Assembly (NCBI GenBank): GCA_944332455.1
Contig: CALVJY010000001.1
Coordinates: 123,281-187,280 of the forward strand
DNA from: an uncultured Clostridia bacterium
GTDB taxonomy: Bacteria; Bacillota; Clostridia; Christensenellales; HGM11417
DNA length: 64,000 bases
Direction of reading: 5' to 3'
Below, piece by piece: positions 1-8,720 of this stretch; positions within the stretch are counted from its first letter, which is position 1, and each line of letters starts with the position of its first letter. Position numbers and translations under genes: made by a program. The notes under the pieces are model-generated. The model was given only the letters and a program-made list of their open reading frames with translations, made no database searches and was not told the DNA's origin.

Positions 1-804
1 CTCGATGAAATACTCATCGGCCACCCCGACGCGAAGCCCCTTCACTCCCCCGTCCAGATCGGAAAAGTCGGGCAGAGGCAGGTTCTGCGAGGTGGAATCC
101 TTGGGATCATAGCCCATGATGACCCCAAGGGCCAGGGCGGCGTCGGTCACGCTCCGGGTGAACACCCCGATCTGATCGAGGGAGGAGGCAAAGGCCACCA
201 GCCCGTAGCGGGAGACCCGTCCGTAGGTGGGCTTGACCCCCACCGCGCCGACCAGTGCCGCGGGCTGGCGGATGGAGCCGCCGGTGTCCGAGCCCAGCGC
301 CAGCGGAACCAGTCCTCCGGCCACCGCCGCCGCGCTCCCTCCCGAGGATCCCCCCGGCACATAGGCGGGATCGACCGGATTTTTGACCGGCCCGAAGGCC
401 GAGGTCTCGTTGGAGGAACCCATGGCGAACTCGTCCATGTTGGTCTTGCCCACGATCACCGCGCCCGCCTCTTTCAGCCGGGTCACCACCTCGGCGTCGT
501 AGGGCGGGACATAGTTTTTCAGCATGTTGGACGAGCAGGTGGTGGGGATATCCTTGGTGCAGATGTTGTCCTTGACCAGCACCGGGACGCCCAGAAGGGG
601 GCCGTCCTCTCCCGCCGCCCGCCGCCGGTCGGCCTCCTCGGCGGCCCGCAGGGCCTCCTGTTCGGCCAGGTAATTCACCGCGTTCAGATCGCTCTCCCGG
701 ATGCGGGAGAGCGCCTCCTCGGCGAGGGTCCGGGCGGTGACCGCTCCGGTCCGGAGCGCCCCCGAAAGCTCGGTCAGGGTCAAAGTTTGGGTTGCCTGTT
801 GCAT
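1..804 (-). CDS. gatA: Glu-tRNA(Gln)/Asp-tRNA(Asn) amidotransferase subunit A (partial)
   Basis: Amidase subunit of GatCAB, which frees ammonia from glutamine to amidate mischarged Glu-tRNA(Gln) or Asp-tRNA(Asn) in the cytoplasm. Reading leftward from the ATG at 804 gives 268 codons that run off the window edge, so the C-terminal part is missing. Visible amidase-signature residues are the Lys in VLVKDNI (about residue 78), [12 protein letters not shown] (151-162) and [11 protein letters not shown] (172-182), which supply the Ser-cisSer-Lys triad. AAGGAG stands six bases before the ATG. gatC lies upstream with a 240-bp gap that shows no terminator, so co-transcription from the gatC promoter is likely. 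gatB would be expected beyond the left edge. Confidence 0.95.
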   Translation of the reverse strand, partial: MQQATQTLTLTELSGALRTGAVTARTLAEEALSRIRESDLNAVNYLAEQEALRAAEEADRRRAAGEDGPLLGVPVLVKDNICTKDIPTTCSSNMLKNYVPPYDAEVVTRLKEAGAVIVGKTNMDEFAMGSSNETSAFGPVKNPVDPAYVPGGSSGGSAAAVAGGLVPLALGSDTGGSIRQPAALVGAVGVKPTYGRVSRYGLVAFASSLDQIGVFTRSVTDAALALGVIMGYDPKDSTSQNLPLPDFSDLDGGVKGLRVGVADEYFIE

Positions 805-1044
805 GAAAGGCTCCTTGTCGAATGGTAAATGTAGATCGCCGCGCCCCCGGAAGATCGGCCGGAAAGAAGTCTTTCCTTCCCCGGCTCTTCCTCCCAGGCG
901 GAAAGGCCCCGAACGTTCCCGGAACGGAAGGCTCCGGAAGCGGGCCGGCCCCGGCGCTTCAAACGCCCTGCTCAAAAGAGCGGACGCGGGCGTTTTCGGC
1001 CGGAATGTAACCAGCCCGGCGCCCCGGAACACGAGGGGAAAAGC

Positions 1045-1332
1045 TTACTCCACCGTCTTGGGGACCAGGTAGGCCCCGTCCTCGGCGGCGGGCGCGGTGC
1101 GCATCAGCAGCTCGTTGTCCATGGATTCTTTCGGAAGATCCTCCCGGAAGACGTTTTGCAGGGAAAAGACGTTGGAGCAGGGCTCCACCCCCTCGGTATC
1201 CACCGAAAAGATGGATTCCACATGCTCGAGGGTGTTGTTGAACTCCTCCAGAAAGGCGGCCTTCTCCTCCTCGGAAAAGGACAGCCGGGAGAGCTTGGCG
1301 ATGTGTTCGACGTCTTTGAGGTCGGCTTTCAT
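1045..1332 (-). CDS. gatC: Glu-tRNA(Gln)/Asp-tRNA(Asn) amidotransferase subunit C
   Basis: Small GatCAB subunit (95 aa, the usual length) that wraps around GatA and stabilises the GatA-GatB interface. The start MKADLKDVEHIAKLSRLSFS and the tail LLMRTAPAAEDGAYLVPKTVE, with its RxD/AP-type motif, are typical of the family. AGGAGG precedes the ATG by about six bases. A good sigma-A promoter lies 60-90 bp upstream. It is the first gene of gatC-gatA. Nothing in it looks unusual. Confidence 0.93.
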   Translation of the reverse strand: MKADLKDVEHIAKLSRLSFSEEEKAAFLEEFNNTLEHVESIFSVDTEGVEPCSNVFSLQNVFREDLPKESMDNELLMRTAPAAEDGAYLVPKTVE

Positions 1333-1390
1333 GGACTCCTCCTTGCGCCCGGGATCCTCCGGGCCGGGACTTCACAGATTTTTTCATTCT

Positions 1391-1420
1391 ATTATACCAT
1401 AAACAGCCCCCGCTTGACAA
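1391..1420 (-). promoter_or_regulatory. Sigma-A promoter of gatCA
   Basis: On the reverse strand TTGTCA (1415-1420) and a perfect TATAAT (1391-1396) are separated by 18 bp, about 58 bp before the gatC start. Confidence 0.7.
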
Positions 1421-1503
1421 GTTTTTCCGGCCGCTTTTCAAACTTCACCCCTCCTTTCCGCCTCCTTCCCGGTTCTTTGCCCCTTTTCCCCGGAATATGC
1501 GTA

Positions 1504-1528
1504 CGCGCCCGGCAAATTGCCGGGCGCG
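1504..1528. other. Perfect 12-bp-arm GC-rich palindrome
   Basis: The arms CGCGCCCGGCAA and TTGCCGGGCGCG flank a single A. Seven T's (read on the reverse strand) lie before the palindrome, not after it, so it is not a normal intrinsic terminator for the gene ending at 1566, although it sits where one is expected. Confidence 0.6.
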
Positions 1529-1565
1529 CAAAAAAACTGAGGATAGATAAATTTTTAGGCCATTC

Positions 1566-2255
1566 TCATTCTATGGTGTATACCGGATAATTCCGTGTTG
1601 AAACGTTACCTAAGAACTCAAATTTGGCCACGATCATTACCACCTTGCGTTCCCCACAGGGCGAAACATGAATGACCGCGCGGTCAGGCAGGACCTCCAC
1701 CGCCACACTGCGCTCGTACTCGCCGTTCAGCATGGCATACGGCTCGTAGGTGATGGTGATGCCATACTCGGGAATGGAGACCGGCAGAACGGTGCCGTCT
1801 GCGTTCTCCCTGTCGATGACTACCTGCGAATAGGCAAATTCCAGAGCCTCCGAGCTCTCCATTTTTTTGACCTGCACATTTTTTTGAAAGCTCACAGTCT
1901 CGTGCTCGGGGTGCGAAAGGGTCACTGTCAGGGTGACATTGACATCCTCCAGCGTGCGGTGCACCTTGCCGTCCGAGGTCAGCGCGGCCTCGTTGGAACT
2001 TTGATAGGTAATCGTCACCCCTTCGTAACCGTCAAAAGCGGTCGGAAAGCTCACATCCGCGTCCACCTCAGCGGGCAAAGCATTAAAAACGACCTGCCGC
2101 ATGTCCAGCAAAAACCGGTCCTCCCCCGGCCCGTTGTCCCGCAGCAGAAAGTAAAGCCCCACCCCGGCCGCGATCAAAAGGACCGCGGCCAGGCAGATAA
2201 TCAGAATGAGCTTCTTTTTGGAAAGTTTAGATTGCTTGTGAAAACGTACTTTCAT
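1566..2255 (-). CDS. Membrane-anchored protein with an atrophied Ig-like domain
   Basis: A 229-aa protein of unknown function. It has a basic N-terminus, one transmembrane helix at about residues 16-38, and an extracellular part of beta-rich sequence. The stretch ITYQSSNEAALTSDGKVHRT followed by VNVTLTVTLSH matches the core of atrophied bacterial Ig domains, common in surface proteins of Clostridia. It starts six bases after the stop of the prepilin-like gene and has only a weak Shine-Dalgarno, so translation is probably coupled to that gene. Context suggests an envelope-anchored partner of the prepilin-like protein. That role is inference. Confidence 0.75.
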   Translation of the reverse strand: MKVRFHKQSKLSKKKLILIICLAAVLLIAAGVGLYFLLRDNGPGEDRFLLDMRQVVFNALPAEVDADVSFPTAFDGYEGVTITYQSSNEAALTSDGKVHRTLEDVNVTLTVTLSHPEHETVSFQKNVQVKKMESSEALEFAYSQVVIDRENADGTVLPVSIPEYGITITYEPYAMLNGEYERSVAVEVLPDRAVIHVSPCGERKVVMIVAKFEFLGNVSTRNYPVYTIE

Positions 2256-2261
2256 GTCGTC

Positions 2262-5200
2262 TTAGGCGGCTGTCCCGAAAATTTCCTGCATGTCACTCAA
2301 GCTCAGGAAGGTATAGTTCAAATCCGAGTAGGTGCCAGGGTGGGTGTATTGGTTGGCATTTTCCAAAGGTTTCAGATTGGAATAATCCTCCGCAACAGGT
2401 TCTCCGTCCACCGTTCCCCATGTATCAAACAGATACTGACGGAAGGTTTCGCTCTTATTGTTAAAGTAACTAAACTGGAATTCAGCTAATTTTATGGTTG
2501 CAATTTTTACTTCAACATTATTTCCTTCTCTATTTAATTGATTCCCTTCTTCGTCCTCCCAAATAAAATGGAAACCTTCCTCTTTCATTTCATAAGTGAT
2601 CCAGTCGCCGCCAAAGATACCAGAAAGACCTCCTTCCGGGAAATTAATCATTTTAGGCAACATAAGTCCAATATTAATATATTGTTGAGCCTTTAAATGT
2701 TCAGTGTCTTTTTCTAAAATCAGCCCTGAATCTCCCACAATTGCATCTGTCAACGAAGTACGAAATAGAGTTCCAAGAATATTATGGATTCCTGTTGCAA
2801 TGTTTTTAGCACTGTTATAGGCTGCTTCCTTAGTTGTCCAGGAAAACAGTTTTAAATTCTTGGCATATAAATAGCAATTATGGAAATTCTGCATACCGGC
2901 CCCGCTACTACCCGGGAAATAAACTAAAGCAGTGCCATGAGCCGGCAATCCGGTACTCTCATCTAAATTGTCCGTTACAGTACGAATCCCTACATTAATA
3001 AGATTCAAATAAGCCGGGCCGGAAGGGTTGCTCGTATCGGCAAAGTATTCAATATTGACGATCGACTTCTCAAAAAAGCTATCTACAATATTGACTACCA
3101 TCCCGTTTTTCGCGATGACCCGGAATCCTCGCAGACCACCCTCAAAATGGCTGTTGATGATGTTAGCGGAGTTGACGTTGGAAAGAACCGCCGCGCTCCT
3201 GGACCAGGCATTTTCCGAATAACTCTCGCCTTCCCGGTCGTAGGTGGTAGCTTGATCGAGTTTGGCGTGTACGTTATTCAGCATGGCCGAGGCATTGAGC
3301 CTTAAAAAGACTTTGCTGTTATTGAGGGAAGTATTGTGTAATTTTACCCCATCGATCAGATAATTATTCCCATAGACTGTCCCGCCGATGGTGATAAAAA
3401 CGTCTGCAATCGTCTTTCCGCTCTTCTTGCCGAAACTTTCCACGTCATACAGCATGGCGTTCTCCACTTTCTGCTCGTCCGCCTCTGCATAGCTGTCATA
3501 TACCAAATTCCCGGCAAGGCAAACGGCCGTCAGCGCCTGTCCGCTTTCGCCTTTCTGGGTGCGGAATTCCTCAGCCGAAGTCACGTTATAGGCGTCGACC
3601 GTCCGGAAGCGGATCGTATCGGAAAGGCTGCCGCTCTTCACTTGCAGGCGGTAGTATTCCCCGTCTCCGCAGACAGACAGGCCGGAAAGCAGCAGTTTGA
3701 CATTGCCGGCATCGAAATTTTCGATCTCGAATTCGATATTTATGGTCACAAAGGCTCCCTCCGCCGCGGACCATTTTTCCAACTTCAAGTCGCCGGACTG
3801 AACGATGGCACTGTCGTCATTTCCCGTAACTTGCAAAATCAGGGGAATTTCGTTCTGCGTGCCGTAGACCGGCAAACTCTCCACCGCAGCCTCCGCACCA
3901 TCTGTCATTTCGACCCGGTTCATGGCGCTTCCAAAATAGAGAGCGGTAAATCCGACAGTTTTCAGGCTGATCGAAGTTGTATCATCTCCAGCTTTGCTGT
4001 GCAAAGTCAACGTGACAAGATAGTTATCCGCAATGGGAGCCAGATTCGCACAAGTGACAGTGAGATCCAGAACTACCACTGCACTGGAAGTTTCCGGTGC
4101 GGTCAGCTTAAACAAATCGGCAGGATTTAACGCAGGATCCGCTTTAGCGACAGCCCCATCCGGCAACCCGTCCGCCGTCTGATACTGCCCCTTTGCCGTC
4201 TCCAGCGCAGTTGTGATCAGCTGTTTGACCTCTTCACTGCTATAACCGACATTGCACTCGACCTGAACATCAGCTAAAAAATTCAACGCATAAGCGGCGT
4301 TATCCACATAGTGCCGATAGAGCGGATAAACCCCCATGTTTGCCGTGGTGATTCCCTCCGTCCACAGGAAAGCTTGCAGATCAGCCTCCCCTGCTTCATC
4401 TTTAGCATAATAGTTAAATTTGGCGTAGTTTTCTTTATAATTTTTGACCATCCCCTCTTCCAAAGTTCCGTCCGCAGTCTTGTAGTAATTCAGCTCCCAA
4501 TCGGCCAGCATGCCGAACATTCCATAAACCGTCTCAATTTCAGCTTTGACCTCTTCGTCCAGCACGTTGACACCGTTTCCGGCGGTGTAGACCTGTTCAT
4601 AAAGTTCTTCCACCGCATCATAGATCTGATCGATGGTCGCACTCTCCACCGTGCCGAGGTTGGCTTCTTCCGAGCCGGAGACCTCTTTCAGGGTGACGGT
4701 GTTTTCGACCTTGTAGCTCTTGCCGCCGGCTGTGATCACACTGTTGTCCCCTTCGTTGATCACGGCAGGGCCCAAAATTTCAGCCACTTTTTCGATGCTT
4801 TCGTATTCGCCGGTCAGATTCAGAGTCAGATTTTCGTTGCCGTTAAAGGCTCCGCTGCCCACTTCCGTCACGCCCGCAGGCAGGGTGACCGAGGTCAGAT
4901 TGCTGTCTGCAAAGGCCGAGGAACCGATCGCGGTCACGCTCTCGGGCAGGGTGATCTCGGTGACGGTAAAGCGCAGCCCGGTCACCGCGTTGGCAGCAAT
5001 GGCCGAAACCGAATAGGCCTCTCCCTCCGTCGTGCGGTCGGCAAAGACCAAAATTTTGCCCTCGGTCTGGTCGGGCTGGCAGTTCAGAACACCGTTGTTG
5101 AACACCACCACCGCATCGGAGGCCTTGGCTGTCAGCATGGAAGCATAGCCGGCGTCGACAGAGCCTTCCAGCGCGGCCAGCCCGGCGTCGATCCGTGCCT

Positions 5201-5675
5201 TGATCTGGTCGGCGGTGTCGCTCTCGTTCGCAGTGTAAAAGGCAGCCACGGCATCAGCCAGAGGCGAGCCAGACAGATCCAACAGCAGTTTACCGTTGAA
5301 CTCCTCCAGCGTGCTGCCGTCCTCGGCAGCCGAGGCTCCGGGCACGCTCTTTTCCAGCGTGACCTCCACGGTCTCGGGATCATAGAAGAAGTGATACCCC
5401 CTCGAAGCGCTCTCCGGTACGAAGTCAAAGCCGGGCTGATCCTGGCGGATGACTTCGCGGGCCTCGGCGGCCGTAGCCGGAGCCCCGTTTTCCACCGCGT
5501 ACATCTTCAGCGTGGTGGTGGCATTTCGGGCAATGGCCTGATCGTTTGCTGTCCGGGCGCTCTCGATGGCGCCGGAGAAGGTGGGGATCAGCACGGCGGC
5601 CAGAATGCCGATGACGGCGATCACCACGATGAGCTCTACCAGGGTAAAGCCGCGCTTGCTTGCTCTGTTTCTCAT
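2262..5675 (-). CDS. Very large prepilin-like surface protein with LRR and beta-helix regions
   Basis: A 1,137-aa protein starting at the ATG at 5675, with AAGAGGT before it. An upstream in-frame extension to 5813 has no such site. The N-terminus MRNRASKRG|FTLVELIVVIAV is a class III prepilin signal: a nine-residue basic leader ending in Gly, Phe at +1, Glu at +5, and a hydrophobic helix to about residue 32. Residues 33-200 are pseudopilin-like. Residues about 222-287 hold BspA-type LRRs (ITLPESVTAIGSSAFADSNL). The C-terminal third, with runs such as NSANIINSHFEGG, resembles a right-handed beta-helix. Major pilins are usually 150-200 aa, so this is a tip-adhesin-like or free-standing pseudopilin. 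No pilus assembly genes are nearby. The distal part (about 2440-2960) is much more AT-rich than its surroundings. Confidence 0.85.
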   Translation of the reverse strand: MRNRASKRGFTLVELIVVIAVIGILAAVLIPTFSGAIESARTANDQAIARNATTTLKMYAVENGAPATAAEAREVIRQDQPGFDFVPESASRGYHFFYDPETVEVTLEKSVPGASAAEDGSTLEEFNGKLLLDLSGSPLADAVAAFYTANESDTADQIKARIDAGLAALEGSVDAGYASMLTAKASDAVVVFNNGVLNCQPDQTEGKILVFADRTTEGEAYSVSAIAANAVTGLRFTVTEITLPESVTAIGSSAFADSNLTSVTLPAGVTEVGSGAFNGNENLTLNLTGEYESIEKVAEILGPAVINEGDNSVITAGGKSYKVENTVTLKEVSGSEEANLGTVESATIDQIYDAVEELYEQVYTAGNGVNVLDEEVKAEIETVYGMFGMLADWELNYYKTADGTLEEGMVKNYKENYAKFNYYAKDEAGEADLQAFLWTEGITTANMGVYPLYRHYVDNAAYALNFLADVQVECNVGYSSEEVKQLITTALETAKGQYQTADGLPDGAVAKADPALNPADLFKLTAPETSSAVVVLDLTVTCANLAPIADNYLVTLTLHSKAGDDTTSISLKTVGFTALYFGSAMNRVEMTDGAEAAVESLPVYGTQNEIPLILQVTGNDDSAIVQSGDLKLEKWSAAEGAFVTINIEFEIENFDAGNVKLLLSGLSVCGDGEYYRLQVKSGSLSDTIRFRTVDAYNVTSAEEFRTQKGESGQALTAVCLAGNLVYDSYAEADEQKVENAMLYDVESFGKKSGKTIADVFITIGGTVYGNNYLIDGVKLHNTSLNNSKVFLRLNASAMLNNVHAKLDQATTYDREGESYSENAWSRSAAVLSNVNSANIINSHFEGGLRGFRVIAKNGMVVNIVDSFFEKSIVNIEYFADTSNPSGPAYLNLINVGIRTVTDNLDESTGLPAHGTALVYFPGSSGAGMQNFHNCYLYAKNLKLFSWTTKEAAYNSAKNIATGIHNILGTLFRTSLTDAIVGDSGLILEKDTEHLKAQQYINIGLMLPKMINFPEGGLSGIFGGDWITYEMKEEGFHFIWEDEEGNQLNREGNNVEVKIATIKLAEFQFSYFNNKSETFRQYLFDTWGTVDGEPVAEDYSNLKPLENANQYTHPGTYSDLNYTFLSLSDMQEIFGTAA

Positions 5676-5941
5676 AGGTCTTACCTCTTGTTTCTGAGGC
5701 CGCTGCCTCGTATTTTGCCTGTTTGCGGGCGGTTCTCCGGCCGTCACATGGTCGGAACGGCTTTTCTCCGTCCGGCACCTTCCGGGCCGAAACCGTACCC
5801 CCGCATCAAACACAGCTCCCCCCTTGCCGGAGGGCGTGCTGTTTTTGTCATGAAAGGCCGCCTTTTGCGTGGTGTGTGCCGCAGCGGACGGCCTTTTTTA
5901 TATGAAAACGTCCTGTGACGTCGTTTTTCCCTTTTTTTCAG

Positions 5942-5959
5942 AAATGTATGCTTTTTCGG
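5942..5959. promoter_or_regulatory. Palindromic box, copy 1 (degenerate)
   Basis: The reverse strand reads AAAAAGCATACATTT. It shares the AAAAG-CATAC core with four other boxes but has a damaged right arm. Confidence 0.4.
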
Positions 5960-6052
5960 AGCGGAAAAAGGCAAAAAAAATTCGCTCTGTTTTTCAGCAA
6001 AACAAAACGAATCTCTTGAAAAAAATTTTATTCTGTTTGAATTCAGTTTTCT

Positions 6053-6072
6053 AAAAAAGCATACCTTTATGG
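6053..6072. promoter_or_regulatory. Palindromic box, copy 2
   Basis: AAAAAAGCATACCTTTATGG. Its right flank, CCTGTCGCAGGCC, matches CCTGCCGCAAGCC beside the box at 41040, so homology extends beyond the palindrome. Confidence 0.5.
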
Positions 6073-6145
6073 AACCCCTGTCGCAGGCCGGGTAACGGGA
6101 TGTCCTGCAAGACAAACCTTGAGCGTCCCTGCCTGGTGCCTCAGG

Positions 6146-6163
6146 CGCCAAAAGCATACTTTT
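6146..6163. promoter_or_regulatory. Palindromic box, copy 3 (perfect arms)
   Basis: CCAAAAG-CATA-CTTTTGG, seven-base arms with a four-base centre. A second near-palindrome, TGGTGCCTCAGGCGCCA, sits immediately to its left. Confidence 0.5.
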
Positions 6164-6305
6164 GGGGAGGCGGCGCACGGAAGACATGCTGCCCTCCGTC
6201 TTTTCAGTTCCGGGTTTCAGTCCTCTTTTTTAAATATGGTGTTAAAACGGGTAAATATATTTAAAAATGCCGGGAAGTATTTTCCCCGACATTTTTCGAC
6301 CTAAT

Positions 6306-6333
6306 ATTATACCACATTTCCCGGATTTGTCAA
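6306..6333 (-). promoter_or_regulatory. Strong sigma-A promoter of the prepilin-like operon
   Basis: The reverse strand has TTGACA (6328-6333), a 16-bp spacer ending in TGG, and TATAAT (6306-6311), so it is also an extended -10 promoter. The next reverse-strand gene is the prepilin-like one. From 6334 to 6533 I see only a weak CGGGAAAA/TTTTCCCG hairpin. Confidence 0.8.
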
Positions 6334-6533
6334 GTCCTTTTGTAACAACTGGTAAGATTTTTGTCATGAACGGTAAAAAATTTTTCTCCGTCCCCTTCCA
6401 AAAGCGCATAACGGCCGCTTTCAGGCTCTTTCCTTGTCTTCCGGCCGGGCAGAGCGGGAAAAGCAGGATCTTGTTGTTTTTCCCGGAGTAGCCTTTTCCT
6501 GTCCCGAGTCCTTAAGGCGGCCGGCCTTCCCCT

Positions 6534-7004
6534 TCACGCCTTCGATGCCTTCCGGCGCTGTTCATGGCGGATCTCCCCGGCCTTCCACTCCGAAAAGTCC
6601 TCCTCGGTGACCAACTCCAGCCCGGGGACCTCGACCGGGCGTTCCCGCTCGTCGATGGCCACCAGCACCACGTAGGCCCGGTTGATCAGTTTCCGGCTGC
6701 CGTCCAGCCCCTCCGCAAAGGAGTCCACCCGCACCTCCATGGAGGTCCGGCCCACCCAGGTCACCCTGCCCTTTAAGATCAGGGCTTCATTGGCATAGGC
6801 TGCCGTTTTAAATTCCAGGTGATCCACGGCCGCGGTCGTGACGTTGCGGCCGCTGTGCCGCCTGGCCGTGACGGCGGCCACCACGTCGATCCAGGCCATC
6901 AGCTGGCCCCCGAACAGACGGCCGGCTCCGTTGATATGGCCGGCCATGACCACCTGGACCTGCTCGGTCTCGGAATCCGCAACTTTTTTCAGCTTTCTTT
7001 CCAT
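6534..7004 (-). CDS. Acyl-CoA thioesterase, hotdog fold
   Basis: A 156-aa enzyme that hydrolyses acyl-CoA to free acid and CoA. The hotdog helix and catalytic region read LFGGQLMAWIDVVAAVTARRHS (about 31-52), with the conserved Asp at the start of the helix. TTAAVDHLEFK and VGRTSMEVRVD follow, as in the YciA/BACH-type single-hotdog thioesterases. Length is normal for the family. The ATG at 7004 begins MERKLKK. It lies downstream of the ftsZ terminator, so it is likely a separate unit. The true substrate cannot be read from sequence. Confidence 0.88.
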   Translation of the reverse strand: MERKLKKVADSETEQVQVVMAGHINGAGRLFGGQLMAWIDVVAAVTARRHSGRNVTTAAVDHLEFKTAAYANEALILKGRVTWVGRTSMEVRVDSFAEGLDGSRKLINRAYVVLVAIDERERPVEVPGLELVTEEDFSEWKAGEIRHEQRRKASKA

Positions 7005-7144
7005 AAAACTTCTGCCTCCCGGGACCCTTTCCGGCCGGCCCCCGTTCTCCTCTGTGTTTATTGCCTTCGGACGCCGGATCTATCCGTGATCCTTTTACCC
7101 GTCAGCTCCAGACGCCTCCGGACGGGATCCGGATCCCCCGACAG

Positions 7145-7184
7145 CGAAAAAGCCCGGCGGCCGGATCCCGGCAGACGGGCTTTT
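7145..7184 (-). terminator. Intrinsic terminator after ftsZ
   Basis: On the reverse strand AAAAGCCCG and CGGGCTTTTT form a stem ending in T's, about 45 bp after the ftsZ stop. Confidence 0.8.
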
Positions 7185-7229
7185 GAGATCTGAAGTTCCG
7201 GGCCTGTCTCCGGGGCCGAAACGGCCTCC

Positions 7230-8597
7230 TTACTGCCCGTTGTTCCGGTTGTGCATCCGGCGCATGAAGGACGGGATGTTCAGATCCTCGTCGGCCCGCA
7301 CCCGGGAAGAGGGGATGACCACATCGTCCTGGGCCGAACGGCTGTTCTGCGCCTGGCGGCCATAGCCCTGCTGCTGGGTCTGTCCGTACCCCTGCTGGGA
7401 CTGACCATAACCCTGCTGCTGCGCCTGGCCGTAGCCCTGCTGCTGCGGCTGCTGCTGGGCGGGACGGTTGCCGTAAAGTCCCTGCTGCGGCTGAGCCTGG
7501 GTCTGCTGGCGCTGACGGTTGAAGCCGAAGATGTCCTGCGGGTTGGGCGCGGCGTTCTGCTGGGGATAGGCCTCGTACTTGCCCCCGAAGATCTGCTCCT
7601 TGGGGTTGGGCTGGGCCTGAGCCTTCTGCTTGGCGGCCTCGTCGGCCTTGACGTCGAAGCCGGTGGCGATGATGGTGACGGCCACCTCGTCGTCCAGATC
7701 CTCCGAGATGCCGGCGCCGAAGATGATGTTGGCGTTGGGGTCCACGACCTCCTGCACCAGGCTGGCGGCCTCGTTGACCTCGTCCAGGGACATGTCGAAC
7801 CCGCCCAGGACGTTGATGATGACCCCGGTCGCGCCCTCGATGGTGGTCTCGAGCAGGGGGCTGGAGACGGCCTGACGGACGGCGTTGATCATGCGGTTGT
7901 CGCCCTTGGCCCGGCCGATGCCCATGTGGGCCATGCCCTTGTTCTTCATGACCGAACGCACGTCGGCGAAGTCGAGGTTGATGAGCGAGGGCTTGACGAT
8001 GAGGTCGGAAATGCCCTGGATGGACTGGCGCAGCACGTCGTCGGCGATGCGGAAGGCGTCCACCATCGTGGTCCCCTTGGGCACCACCTGCAGCAGCTTG
8101 TCGTTGGGGATGATGACCAGGGTGTCCACATACTTGCGGAGGTTGGCGATGCCCGCCCTGGCGTTGGCGTCCCGGTTTTTGCCCTCGAACGAGAAGGGCC
8201 GGGTGACCACGGCCACGGTCAGGATGCCCATCTCCTTGGCGATGGAGGCCACGACGGCGGCTGCTCCGGTGCCGGTGCCGCCCCCCATGCCCGCCGTGAT
8301 GAACAGAAGATCGGTCCCCCGGACGGCCTCGGTGATGGCGTCGCGGCTCTCCTCGGCGGCCTTTTCGCCGATCTCGGGATTGCCTCCGGCGCCCAGGCCC
8401 CGGGTGAGCTTGTCCCCGATCTGGATGCGGGTCTCGGCCTTGGACAGGTAGAGGGCCTGTTTGTCGGTGTTGAGCGCCACGAACTGCGCGCTCTTGATGT
8501 TGGCGTTGATCATGCGGTTGACCGCGTTGTTGCCGCCTCCGCCGATGCCCAAAACTTTGATCTGCGCAATGGCAGATACCGGTAATTCAAAGTCCAT
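7230..8597 (-). CDS. ftsZ: Cell division protein FtsZ
   Basis: A 455-aa tubulin-like GTPase that forms the cytokinetic Z ring. The tubulin signature GGGTGTGA is at residues 105-112 and the synergy-loop region NLDFADV at 207-213. The C-terminal linker (about 340-420) is Gln/Gly/Tyr-rich, with repeated QQGYGQ units, unlike the usual charged linker. It ends in a standard conserved peptide, [14 protein letters not shown], which binds FtsA and other anchors. AAAGGAG stands seven bases before the ATG at 8597; an in-frame extension to 8672 has no such site. ftsA is 123 bp upstream, and both are probably transcribed from the promoter at 10001-10029. Confidence 0.97.
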   Translation of the reverse strand: MDFELPVSAIAQIKVLGIGGGGNNAVNRMINANIKSAQFVALNTDKQALYLSKAETRIQIGDKLTRGLGAGGNPEIGEKAAEESRDAITEAVRGTDLLFITAGMGGGTGTGAAAVVASIAKEMGILTVAVVTRPFSFEGKNRDANARAGIANLRKYVDTLVIIPNDKLLQVVPKGTTMVDAFRIADDVLRQSIQGISDLIVKPSLINLDFADVRSVMKNKGMAHMGIGRAKGDNRMINAVRQAVSSPLLETTIEGATGVIINVLGGFDMSLDEVNEAASLVQEVVDPNANIIFGAGISEDLDDEVAVTIIATGFDVKADEAAKQKAQAQPNPKEQIFGGKYEAYPQQNAAPNPQDIFGFNRQRQQTQAQPQQGLYGNRPAQQQPQQQGYGQAQQQGYGQSQQGYGQTQQQGYGRQAQNSRSAQDDVVIPSSRVRADEDLNIPSFMRRMHNRNNGQ

Positions 8598-8720
8598 AAC
8601 GTTCTCCTTTGGTTGGGTTTTGGGGGTTCCTCTGTCCCCTTCTCTTATGTTTCGGAAGCCCGGTCCTGCCAAAGCTCCCCTTTCATTCTCTTACGGCCTT
8701 CCAAAAAGCCGGCGCGGGCG

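Larger units (their letters stand above)
5676..6299 (-). promoter_or_regulatory. Long 5' leader of the prepilin-like operon
   Basis: About 620 nt lie between the predicted transcription start (near 6299) and the ATG at 5675, with no convincing gene. The leader contains three related palindromic boxes (6146-6163, 6053-6072, 5942-5959), an ACGTC-CTGT-GACGT inverted repeat (about 5928-5941) and a hairpin with arms AAAGGCCG (5853-5860) and CGGCCTTT (5889-5896). A block next to the middle box also occurs in the leader of the gene at 40857. Confidence 0.55.

Noticed and set aside
5942..6163. ComK boxes
   Set aside because: ComK sites are AAAA-N5-TTTT pairs at set distances. Here the A and T runs are separated by six bases and the CATA/TGTA centre is conserved, which ComK does not require.
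5676..6299. Cyclic-di-GMP riboswitch in the prepilin-like leader
   Set aside because: Such switches often precede pilin genes, and CACGCAAAAGG looked suggestive, but the conserved GGGACGCAAAGCC core and matching helices are not present.
7251..8585. Long open frame antisense to ftsZ, and similar antisense frames along many genes
   Set aside because: GC-rich genes leave long open frames on the opposite strand. Their translations are Leu/Val/Gly/Asp-biased with no motif or ribosome site.
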